Assembly: GCA_963678675.1 (NCBI GenBank)
Contig: OY783193.1
Location: 20,320,977 to 20,384,976 of the forward strand
Source: Xiphydria camelus
Lineage: Eukaryota > Arthropoda > Insecta > Hymenoptera > Xiphydriidae
Reading direction: 5' to 3'
DNA length: 64,000 nt
Shown: in pieces, positions 55,744 through 64,000 of the stretch
How positions within the stretch are numbered: position 1 is the stretch's first letter
Layout: every line of letters begins with the position of its first letter
The notes under the pieces: model-generated
What the model saw: the letters and a program-made list of their open reading frames with translations, nothing else
What the model was told of the DNA's origin: nothing
Databases searched by the model: none
Position numbers and translations under genes: made by a program

Positions 55744-57542
55744 TCTCGCTGATTTATCAAAACGTATTTCATTGTTACGTTATATTTTAGTGGCCTTAGC
55801 TGAGATCTAAGGTCCCATGGTTTACAGTACAAAATGTCATTTCCCTCTGGAAGCTAAGTTTCTGAATAAAAAAATTATAATAAATCATAATTACACTGTC
55901 CCGCTGATGGTGATATCTTGTATGTCTTTTATGCCTCCTAATGCCTAAGCCTGCATGCCTAATCCGACTCTGTCTGAAATCCTTCTTGCTTAATTCAAAC
56001 CAATCCTATTTGAATTAAAAGAATCGCGACAGCGATTCGAGTGTCTCGAATCACTGTTCACGGGAGTGGCGACGTATCGCGATAGGTGAGGTATCATTCT
56101 ACAGCTGGTGCTGGGTTGAGCAGTGTCGACCGGCTGCTGCTGCTGCTTGTTCGTTAGTGCCTTCCGCATCGCTTTTCGGTCGCCGAGGCAGAGTCCGACC
56201 ACTCTGGCATCGCTTTCCTGGGGACCATGTTGACGGTAACCTCTTCCTCCACGGCTGCCAATGGCACTAGCTTCTCTCTGCAATTAGGTATGAGGTGTGT
56301 AATTCGGTTGGGCATCGAAAAAATCCGAATTATCATTTCCTCTCACTTCTAAAAATTACTTACCATGGCTGTGGACGCGATGCGGTTTATTAGACTTTGG
56401 CTTGCATCGGCGCCTCTGGTTTTGATCGTTGACCCAACAGAGGCTCGATAGGATCAGAAAATGAAGGAAGGTAAACCAAATGAATCGTATATTGTTAAAA
56501 CAAGCTAAGTGACTTCTGGGAAACTTTTCAGGAAATGCAAAAACATTTAATTTTCCAAAATGAAAGTAAACGGCTGGAGTGACACACCGAAATAACACAT
56601 GCAGGATATGCGTACTTGCATTCTTTCTGCACTAAATGATGCGTCTATATGCTAAATGCGCATTTCCGACAAAACACGAAAATGCCCGAAAATGTTACTT
56701 GGCGTCTTTTAACAATAAACGATTCAAATGTGTGCGAGAAGAAAGGTTCGTTGACTACTGTTTTCTCGATCGATACGTCGTCTGATACTCGCCAACCGAC
56801 GATTCATTCTCGATCCTGTTCTTCGCACCTTAGGTATCGCTCACGCCACTTCGTAGAACTACTTCCTAGACGCGCGCGGTGCTAGCGCGAAAATAATTTC
56901 TGAAACAAATAGGCATGAGGCGTTTAATTCGGTTGGACATCGAAAAATCCGAATGATTATTAACTCTAACTTCTGAACATTACTTGTCATTTCTTCAAAG
57001 ATTCAGGATTTCGAGCTTAGACTTCGATCTCCCGAATTGATAGCCACCGGGAGATCAGACGTTTCACACTTTTCGTAAGAACGCAGCGTAAGAGCGAAAA
57101 GCGTCGTCTGATTTCCCGATAGCTGTCAAATCGGAAGATTATTTATGATTATTTCTCATCACTTCTACAAATTTTTCACTACTAATTCAAAACTCTACGA
57201 TTTTGAGGTTACACGAAACGCTTCAATCTCCCGAAATGACAGCTATTAGAAGAGTAGTCGACACTTTTCGTTCTTATGCAGCGCACTATTCTGAAGCCCA
57301 CTCTAACTGTACCATAAATACTGCCGAAGTCAAGAATTCAGGTCGCAGCTCACCTGCGCGGTTGGCCATAGGACATGCGGTATATAGCTGTGGCAAAGAT
57401 TCCACTTTGCGAAATTTTGACTGCACACTAGTGAGTGGTCGTCGAGATTTTTTTCCGCTTTTCCAAAATTCAACAGCTTTTCTCTTATACATAACTTAAG
57501 TCGACTTTTTCACCTTCGTCATCAACAATGCATTCTGCAGGT

Positions 57543-57912
57543 TGTGACGTGGAGAATCGCTTCGCGTCACAAAAAGGGAGCACTCGAGCCCCTTTCGGAA
57601 AATGCGCGCGAACCGATTGGCGATAAGGCCGCGCGAAGCGTCACGAGCGCGATCGTGGCGAGAAGGCGAGCGAGTCGGAGCGGGCAGTTTTGCGATCACG
57701 TTCAGCAAGCGAGCCTCGTAGAGAGTGTCCCGTAAGAGCTTAGCGAGAGAAACCAAAGCCTTCGATACCGAATCGAATAGTGAACCTGGTGGGAAGCCGG
57801 CGAAAGTGTTCCGTTGCCGGATAGCGCCGAGAAACGCGACACCGCGAGAGTGAGTTTCTTTTCCGGCACGCGTGCGATCGCGAGTGCAGTTCCTGGCTTT
57901 CTCGAGTTCCGC
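57543..57912 (+). repeat. 5' LTR (at least this much)
   Basis: Begins TGTGACGTGGAGAATCGC. Offset of 6088 bases to the 3' LTR, without indels. The true right end is further on, but the window cuts the 3' LTR, so I cannot place it, and I see no clear TGG-type primer-binding site before gag. Confidence 0.9.
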
Positions 57913-58110
57913 ACGAGCCAAGCGATATCGAACGAGACGAGATCGGAGCCACGAACCGGAATCAGAGGAGCACCCCAGAGGCTGCAGAAGGTCCCGAGAT
58001 TATCGGTACGCTCCCCCTTTCCTTTTTGCGCCTGACCTCCGACTCGCCTCCGCGTCGTTAGAGTGTAAGAAGCCCGATCGATTTCGCGCGAGCGGCCACT
58101 CCGCGAAAGA

Positions 58111-59454
58111 ATGGAGGGAGAGTTTGGCCAGGCCACCCAGCGCATCCTCCGAAAATACCTGGGAGAGCCGGGAGCTCTACCCCACGACCAGGACCCTCTC
58201 GGCTTTCTAGCGGACGTCTCGCGCACGATCCGCGAGGAACTGGAGGGCGAGATCGGCCAAGCCGTCCGGCGCGTCTTGACCACGTGCCTGGATCGCCCCC
58301 GACGGGACGAGAGAGAGAGGGAGGACGCTCGTCCTCGACCCTCGAGCGCCGCTCCATCCACGGCCACGGGTCGACCAAGAAACGACCCTCCACGCCAGGC
58401 CGAGGGACCGATACCCTGCGAGGAGGTACAGCGAGGAGGCGGAGCCGTTACCTTCGCACGGAGTAGCTCCCCGTTGCGACCTCACGTCACCCCGCCGGAC
58501 TTCCTCGGTTCAAGGATAACCCCACATACGAACGTGCTCGACCGAGCGCCGCTCGAGGTGGTGTACTCAGCTCCGAGGGATCCGACCGCCATCGTCCATC
58601 GTTTGAGACTGAGTTACGCCGGTCGGCGCGACGGAAGCGCGGAGGACTTCATCGAGAAGGTCGAAGACAAGGCGGAATTCGCCCGCCTGGATCTCGATAG
58701 CCTCCTGGCCGCGATGCGGGCGATACTGGACGACTTGCCACGACAGTGGGCCCGGAAACGAAAGGGGCAATGGTCCACCTGGGCCGAGTTCCGCAAAGAT
58801 TTCCTCGCCCGCTTCGGGATACGGGATCTCGAGTGGACGCTCGACGATTTCCTGCGGAAACGGACGCAGGGAGAGAACGAGACCGCCGTCGAGTTCATCA
58901 CCTGCCTCGAGGCAAATGCCGACCGGATGCAACGACCTCCTCACCCGGAAGACCTCGCACGCCTCGCGCTCCGCAACATGCGCCCGGAGTACCAGCGGGA
59001 GATTAGCAGGGAGGATATCGACTCCCTGGAAGATTTACTCGACTTGGCCACCGCGAGGGAGGAAATCTGGCTGGCGATGCGCCGATTCCAACCACCGCCT
59101 GTGAACGAGGAAGTTACCGGCGCTTTCTCATACCGGGCCGAGCGAGCTGGCCGTAATCGACGAGGAGCACCGGCGGTACATGCGGTGACCTCGACGGGGA
59201 GAAATACCGCCGCGGCCGTGCCGAAATCGGAATCCTCGCCGCGCTACACGAAAACCGCGACAGCGCCTCGACCCGCACCGGCGGCAGCGATTGAACCGAA
59301 AGGGGCGGGGAACGTTACTCGAACCACCACCGAGAACGTACGATACTGGAACTGTTCGAGCCCCGACCATCATCTACGTTGGTGTCCGAAGCCTCGAATA
59401 AAGGATTATTGCTATCAGTGCAATAAAGGGACCCCGGATCCTCGGTGCCGTTGA
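58111..59454 (+). CDS. gag: Gag polyprotein of the Gypsy element
   Basis: The structural protein of the retrotransposon particle; 447 codons with no internal stop. Residues about 1-150 are proline- and arginine-rich. Residues about 165-330 form a retrotransposon gag (capsid-like) domain with AEDFIEKVEDKAEFARLD, WSTWAEFRKDFLARFG and RTQGENETAVEFITCLE. The C-terminus has a nucleocapsid region with NCSSPDHHLRWCP, where the first Cys of a CCHC knuckle appears to be Tyr, and CYQCNKGTPDPRC, an incomplete second knuckle. It ends TGA at 59452-59454, overlapping the protease frame by 10 nt in the -1 frame, as expected for programmed frameshifting. The upstream Met choice (58111) is the first in frame after the LTR region. 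Confidence 0.85.
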   Translation: MEGEFGQATQRILRKYLGEPGALPHDQDPLGFLADVSRTIREELEGEIGQAVRRVLTTCLDRPRRDEREREDARPRPSSAAPSTATGRPRNDPPRQAEGPIPCEEVQRGGGAVTFARSSSPLRPHVTPPDFLGSRITPHTNVLDRAPLEVVYSAPRDPTAIVHRLRLSYAGRRDGSAEDFIEKVEDKAEFARLDLDSLLAAMRAILDDLPRQWARKRKGQWSTWAEFRKDFLARFGIRDLEWTLDDFLRKRTQGENETAVEFITCLEANADRMQRPPHPEDLARLALRNMRPEYQREISREDIDSLEDLLDLATAREEIWLAMRRFQPPPVNEEVTGAFSYRAERAGRNRRGAPAVHAVTSTGRNTAAAVPKSESSPRYTKTATAPRPAPAAAIEPKGAGNVTRTTTENVRYWNCSSPDHHLRWCPKPRIKDYCYQCNKGTPDPRCR

Positions 59455-60410
59455 TGCCAGGGAAACGGGAAAGCGGGGGAGCACGCGTAAACGAAGCGAC
59501 TCCCCCCGCTACCAAAAAGACGAGGCAACCCCGATCGCCCGGAAACCCCGCCTCGTCCATGAAGTCATCGGGCTTATCTCTCGTCGCCCCGTACGGTACG
59601 TCGCGCTCGAAGATGCTCCGGGACTCGAAGATAAACTCGCCGACGAAGATGCAGCGAACCACCACGAAGACACGAAGATCCAAGATTGAGTGGTCATCGG
59701 AGTCGCCGAACCCCTCAGCGTTAGCCCCGCCGGACGGTCGGCCGAAAGAGCGGAGTTCGACACGCAAGACACGGTCGAAAACGCCGAAAGGCTCGAGACG
59801 GAGCTCGACAACGGAAACCGATCCGCCTTCGGCGACGCCACGCCCCGAAAGGAAGAGAGCGACGACCGGATCCGTCGGACCCAAAGAAACGAAGACGGAG
59901 TCTCGAGACGCGAGAACACGCGTTTCACCGACGGTACGACGCCTCGGGGTCACGGATCCGTACGACGTCATCGAAGAGTACGATCCTCCGGAGCCCACTA
60001 AGGTGACGAGGCAGGAATGGAGACCGCCGACGAAAGAGGATACCATCTTCGACGGAGATATTCCCACGGAAACGCAGGTGTTAGTTCATTGCGACGATAT
60101 CCTCGCCGTGGAGGGCGACTCGCGCCCCTTCATCCGAGTCGTCGTTAATGGACAGCCGATCAACGCCCTGCTCGATACTGGATCCACCCGGACGTACTTG
60201 GGAGAGATCGGTCTCCAGCCGCGAATTAGAGAAGGGATCCAAATTCGAACGCCACAGGCAGGCTGTATCAAAACGGCGAACGGCAGCCTGGAGGTAGTAA
60301 GGGAGGAGCTAACCCTCCCTCTGAAGATCGACGACCTCGAACTCGAGCTCGACGTTCGAGTCGTCCCGAATTTGGCCCTCGATATGATCCTGGGAATGGA
60401 TTCCATCGCA
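59445..60410 (+). pseudogene. pol: Gypsy protease region, truncated at a deletion joint
   Basis: The frame continues to 60614, but only the part to about 60410 is genuine. After a basic, low-complexity linker, residues about 235-315 form an aspartic protease: ALLDTGSTRTYLG is the catalytic DTG flap region, and LDMILGMDSIAH is the conserved ILGMD. The protease would process gag-pol. Right after ILGMDSIA the sequence jumps to the middle of reverse transcriptase in another frame, so the frame from 60411 to 60614 is nonsense. The joint has CATCG on both sides (60404-60415), a microhomology. Confidence 0.85.
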
Positions 60411-62592
60411 CATCGACTTGAGCCAGGCGTACCATCAGATCCCACTGGAAGAGTCCAGCAAGGAGGTGATGGCCTTCACGGTGCCGGAAAGAGGACTCTT
60501 CCAATTCCGTCGGATGCCGTTCGGGCTCTCTGGTGCGCCAGCGACGTTCCAACGTTTACTCGACCGGCTGATCGGACCGGAAATGGAACCGTACGCCTTC
60601 GCCTACCTCGATGATATTATCATCGTCACACCCACGTCCGAGGAACATTTGAGGTGGCTGCAGATCGTACTGCAGAAAATCGAAAAAGCCGGATTGGCAA
60701 TCAACCCGGAGAAATGCGAATTCTGCCACGACGAAGTACGATACCTCGGATTCCGCGTCAACCGCCACAGGTTGCAACTAGATCCGGAGAAGGTGGAGCC
60801 AACTCGGGCATATCCTCCACCGAAGAATCTTCGACAACTACGCCGGTTCCCGGGGATGACATCGTGGTATCGCCGATTCCTCCCGAACTTCGCTGAGAGA
60901 TCGTCGCCTCTCACGCAGTTATTGAAAAAGAACGTGCGGTGGCAGTGGAGGATCGAGCAGGAGAAAGCGTTCCACGACCTGAAGAACGTCATCATGACGG
61001 CGCCCGCCCTATCTCCGCCGGATTTCTCGATCCCGTTCGTACTACAAACGGACGCGAGCGACTACGGGATCGAAGCAGTTCTCACGCAGACTCTAGATAA
61101 CGTCGAGCACGTCATCGCGTTCGCGAGTCGAACCCTTTCGAGCGCCGAACGAAACTACAGCACAACCGAAAAAGAGTGCCTGGGCGTAGTATGGGCCATT
61201 CAAAAATTTCGTCCATACATCGAGGGATTAAAGTTTACGGTGGTCACCGATCACAGCAGCTTGCGGTGGCTACATAATTTAAAAAGCCCGGACGGAAGAC
61301 TCGCTCGATGGGCCCTCGAACTCCTACAGTATGAATACGAGATCGTACATCGGAAAGGAGCGCTGCACCACGTGCCGGACGCACTATCGCGCATGTTTGA
61401 ACCAGACGTCCCGATGGACATTGCGGCGATCGAAGAAGAGCCCGTGCCATCATCCCCGTCGGCACGAGAGCGATGGTACGAACGACGCTTCGAACACGTT
61501 CGAAGATTCCCCGCGACGAACATCGGATGGAAGGTCGAGAACGACCTACTTTATCGATACTGTCCGAATGTCTTCGTAGATCTAATCGTGCCGGATCTTA
61601 ACGAGTGGAAACTTGTCGTACCTCCGAATCGAAGAAAGGACGTCCTCGAAGAAGTGCACGATGACCCACAAGCAGGCCACCTCGGAGTCGCGAAATCGTA
61701 CCTTCGCGCGCAAGAAAATTATTACTGGTCCGGAATGCATCAGGACATCGTCGAGTACGTACAACAGTGCATTCCATGCCAGAAAACGAAGGTCGAGCAG
61801 CGGTCACCATCAGGACTGATGGGTCAACGCAGCGTGCATGGCCCTTGGAAAGTCGTGGCGGCCGATATGATGGGTCCACTGCCGAGGAGTCCGACCGGCT
61901 ATAAATACGTGCTCGTATTCCTCGATCTACACACCAAGTGGATCGAATGCATTTCACTTCGCGCCGCAACGGGGAAACTCGTCCTCAGGTTCTTAGAACT
62001 GGACATCGTATATCGCTGGGGCTGTCCGGATACGTTTTTAACGGACAATGGGACGGAGTTCGTGAATAAGCAGTTAACATCGTATCTGCAAGGAGTCGGA
62101 ATCCATTTCGCGACACTCCCGACGTACCACCCCCAAGCGAATCCCGTAGAGCGTATAAATCGAACGCTCAAGACGATGATCGCCGCGTACGTGGACAACC
62201 ATCGAAACTGGGACGAACATCTACACCAGTTACAGTTGGCGTACAACACGGCGGTGCATAGTACTCTGAAGGCGAGCCCGGCATTCGTAAACTTCGGACG
62301 TTTACCCGCACCACCTCGTTTCGCTCGGCGGCTGATTGAAGGCAAAATTGGAACTCCGACTCAAGATCCGCACGAGTGGGTGGAAAGAATGCTTCGCCTG
62401 TCCGAGATACACGATCTCGTACAGGAATACCTCGAAGAGGCCCACGAAAAGCAGGCGAAATATTACAACCGTGGTCGCCGCGACGTTACCTATACGGAAG
62501 GAGACGTCGTATGGAAACGTTCGCACGTGCTATCGTCGGGAGCACTCGGGGTCGAGTCTCGAAAGTGTTATCGCGTCGAACATGCAAGCTAG
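60411..62592 (+). pseudogene. pol: Gypsy reverse transcriptase (5' deleted), RNase H, integrase
   Basis: The frame opens at the deletion joint. RT starts at motif A (IDLSQAYHQI), then GLFQFRRMPFGLSGAPATFQ and FAYLDDIIIV with the catalytic YLDD (about 60598-60618). The finger segments before motif A are gone. RNase H: LQTDASDYGIEAVLTQ, YSTTEKECLGVVWAI, TVVTDHSSLRWL. Integrase: an HHCC zinc finger ending CIPCQKTK (about 61770), then the DDE core with AADMMGPLP, FLTDNGTEFV and HPQANPVERINRTLK. From about 62545 the frame is lost. The GPY/F-like tail (TCKLVDLHGKPVGKQHVSDL) lies in another frame at 62585-62650, with a second deletion between. It encodes no complete enzyme set. Confidence 0.9.
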
Positions 62593-63615
62593 TAGACTTG
62601 CACGGCAAACCGGTCGGGAAGCAGCATGTGTCGGACTTGAAACCCGCGCATATCGGCGATGCTCCGATCGAAACGCGGCCGCCCGCGACGCGTAAAACAT
62701 AATCGCCATTGAGTCGCGCCACAGCCTCACGCCATTGAGTCGCGCCACCGCCTCACACCACTGCTCCGCGCCGCCGCCTCATACCACCGCTTCGCGTAAT
62801 CGCACCGCTGATGGAGATTCTCGCGAGGGAGCGAAGGCGCGTAAAGCGAAACCGCGCAGCGCAGCCTCACGCCGTCGCCGGCAGAGGGCTACGGTGCACG
62901 GGAGTGCGCGAACGAGCCACGTAAGACATATCGAGGCGGGAATCCGGAATACGACACCATCATGGACGACTGGACCAAGGTGGAAGCGGAGGTGGAGGTG
63001 GCAGGACTGCCACGTCCCCTCCTCGACTTTGCGGGTGCCCCGGAGTGGCAAGAAAGTCCCTCGGTACCGCTTCGCATAGCGTGCCGAGGGCGATTTTGGA
63101 GCGTTCGATGGGACGCGGGAGGGAGCGGTCGCCGCCACCACGACGAGACGCGGCCACCCAAACATCCCCTCCACCGAGGCGACGGATGGTGAACCAGGCC
63201 ACCAACATCGAGAAGTAGCCCCGGGGGAGGCTCCTAACTCCGACGAGGGAGCGACGCCGGCGACAGCGGGACCCCAGACGGGACGGCCAGGACCCCACCG
63301 GCTGCGCAAACTGCTTCGTTGCAGGGCATGCACGGATGTATTGTAATAAGGTCCTCCGGGACAACTTCTGTCGGCGATGTTGCCGGCAGGGAGTCTGTAC
63401 CCGGAGGTGCCCGGCATGTAATAAGCGCGAGAAATAAATATAAGAAAATAAAAAGAAACCGAAACAAGAAAATAAATAAACCACTGTTATCGTGTCGCTA
63501 TAATCGAGTCGTTATTTGTAATTATAGTGCGTTACCTTTCCCCTGGCGCCGGAAGACCGTAGGTTAAGCGCGTGAGTCGGAGGCAACGCGTTTCGTGAAC
63601 CTAATGGTTCGAGCT
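62593..63615. other. GC-rich 3' region of the Gypsy element
   Basis: Holds the out-of-frame integrase tail (to 62700), a short tandem repeat (about 62703-62790, CGCCATTGAGTCGCGCCAC), and overlapping open frames on both strands that follow from the GC content. No envelope-type signal peptide, membrane segment or cleavage site is visible. 63420-63500 is A-rich (AATAAATAAA). Confidence 0.6.
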
Positions 63616-63628
63616 AAGGAGGGGGGAG
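63616..63628 (+). promoter_or_regulatory. Polypurine tract
   Basis: AAGGAGGGGGGAG immediately before TT and the 3' LTR start. This is the plus-strand primer for reverse transcription. Confidence 0.85.
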
Positions 63629-63630
63629 TT

Positions 63631-64000
63631 TGTGACGTGGAGAATCGCTCCGCGTCACAAAAAGGGAGCACTCGGGCCCCTTTCGGAAAATGCGCGCGAA
63701 CCGATTGGCGATAAGGCCGCGCGAAGCGTCACGAGCGCGATCGTGGCGAGAAGGCGAGCGAGTCGGAGCGGGCAGTTTTGCGATCACGTTCAGCAAGCGA
63801 GCCTCGTAGAGAGTGTCCCGTAAGAGCTTAGCGAGAGAAACCGAAGCCTTCGATACCGAATCGAATAGTGAACCTCGTGGGAAGCCGGCGAAAGAGTTCT
63901 GTTGCCGGATAGCGCCGAGAAACGCGACACCGCGAGAGTGAGTTTCTTTTCCGGCACGCGTGCGATCGCGAGTGCAGTTCCTGGCTTTCTCGAGTTCCGC
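63631..64000 (+). repeat. 3' LTR, truncated by the window edge
   Basis: Matches 57543-57912 base for base apart from about six substitutions. Continues beyond the window. Confidence 0.93.

Larger units (their letters stand above)
54758..57380. mobile_element. 2.62-kb intron-bearing foldback inserted in the pogo-like gene
   Basis: The ends are GCATGTCCTATAGCCAACCG on the left (two terminal bases CC missing) and the inverted CCGCATGTCCTATGGCCAAC on the right, with TA at 54756-54757 and 57381-57382. Each arm is about 1 kb. From outside in: the ACCTGAATTCTTGACTTCGG block, the shared core CGATCTCCTGAAATGACAGC-type twice in inverted pairs, intron-like module 1, exon A, intron-like module 2, exon B. 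The unique centre is about 55745-56155. The right arm has lost part of exon A to unrelated sequence (about 56480-56740). Confidence 0.88.
53660..57492 (-). pseudogene. pogo-like (CENPB-HTH / DDE_1) transposase, split by a foldback element
   Basis: The minus-strand N-terminal piece, 57492-57383, begins YKRKAVEFWKSGKKSR and reaches SLPQLY at the insertion. The protein resumes at 54755 with RWEESVQKGKTNADKI and continues WALRAKDLVDLSEFKASKWW, HRIVSRKITTF, YNADESGFNLEVHSGRTL (first catalytic Asp), YTIMPIISPSGRLVSPLYIV. After a one-base shift near 54150 come TYEHFKTWS and LLLD (second Asp), then TAA at about 54055, WTGHS, and TTSIIQPLDVFGFRIWKNFV (third Asp) near 53950. Recognisable sequence ends about 53660. 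It is the type of transposase repeated widely in insect genomes. Removing 54758-57380 plus one TA joins the two pieces in frame. At least two further lesions remain. Confidence 0.88.
57543..64000 (+). mobile_element. Gypsy-type LTR retrotransposon, young, internally deleted, runs off the edge
   Basis: The order is 5' LTR, gag, protease, reverse transcriptase, RNase H, integrase, a GC-rich 3' region, a polypurine tract and the start of the 3' LTR. Protease-RT-RH-integrase order is that of Gypsy/Ty3 (Metaviridae). The 370 aligned LTR bases differ at about six positions with no indel, so insertion was fairly recent. It is strikingly GC-rich against the AT-rich surroundings. No envelope gene is recognised. 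The right flank and target duplication lie outside the window. Confidence 0.93.

Noticed and set aside
58058..58393. Minus-strand frames opposite gag
   Set aside because: Shadows of the gag frame in GC-rich sequence.
60411..60614. C-terminal part of the protease frame as real coding sequence
   Set aside because: It overlaps the reverse transcriptase in another frame and follows a deletion joint.
62779..63417. Minus-strand frame of 212 codons as a gene (for example an envelope)
   Set aside because: GC-rich DNA gives chance open frames on both strands here; no signal peptide, membrane segment or family motif is visible.

Overview
The window looks like gene-poor, repeat-packed chromosomal DNA from an insect. 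An ant or other hymenopteran is my best guess, from the transposon types, the AT-rich background and the short GT-AG introns, but nothing in the sequence proves the order. I found no intact single-copy host gene. Two decayed host-type genes are present: a lysosomal glycosylasparaginase (AGA) pseudogene at 2469-3765 and an ethanolamine kinase pseudogene at about 50330-50960. Almost everything else is a transposable element, many nested in one another.

Layout. 1-2081: two inverted Tc1-like transposase copies. 2469-3765: AGA pseudogene. 4437-19852: a dense field of MITEs and large foldback (inverted-repeat) elements. 20400-27665: a mariner fragment, then an almost complete I-like LINE split by a piggyBac element. 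27834-29704: a TIR element holding a near-perfect 87-bp hairpin. 32421-45308: two internally deleted Helentron-like elements head-to-head, the left one split by a block that contains a PIF/Harbinger element, with a LINE 3' end between them. 45598-46016: a piggyBac MITE. 48407-51984: a 3.6-kb TIR element enclosing the ethanolamine kinase pseudogene, a SWIM-type foldback, a small MITE and a tRNA-like SINE. 53660-57492: a pogo-like transposase pseudogene split by a 2.6-kb foldback element. 57543-64000: a GC-rich, young, internally deleted Gypsy-type LTR retrotransposon running off the right edge.

The most unusual signal is a foldback family with TA target duplications and ends of the form CCGYATGTCC. 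It carries repeated 86-91 bp intron-like modules with conserved GT...AG ends. In the 54758-57380 copy, two homologous introns flank a 288-nt exon-like segment although the sequences beside them are unrelated, which resembles introner-type intron spread. In several places the window supplies its own natural experiment: paralogous empty sites (7117 versus 17774-18590; 15798 versus 13940-14173) and reading frames that become continuous when a nested element is subtracted (piggyBac in the LINE; foldback in the pogo-like transposase). The working picture is successive waves: old foldbacks and MITEs, then LINE, Helentron and Harbinger insertions, then the recent Gypsy element.
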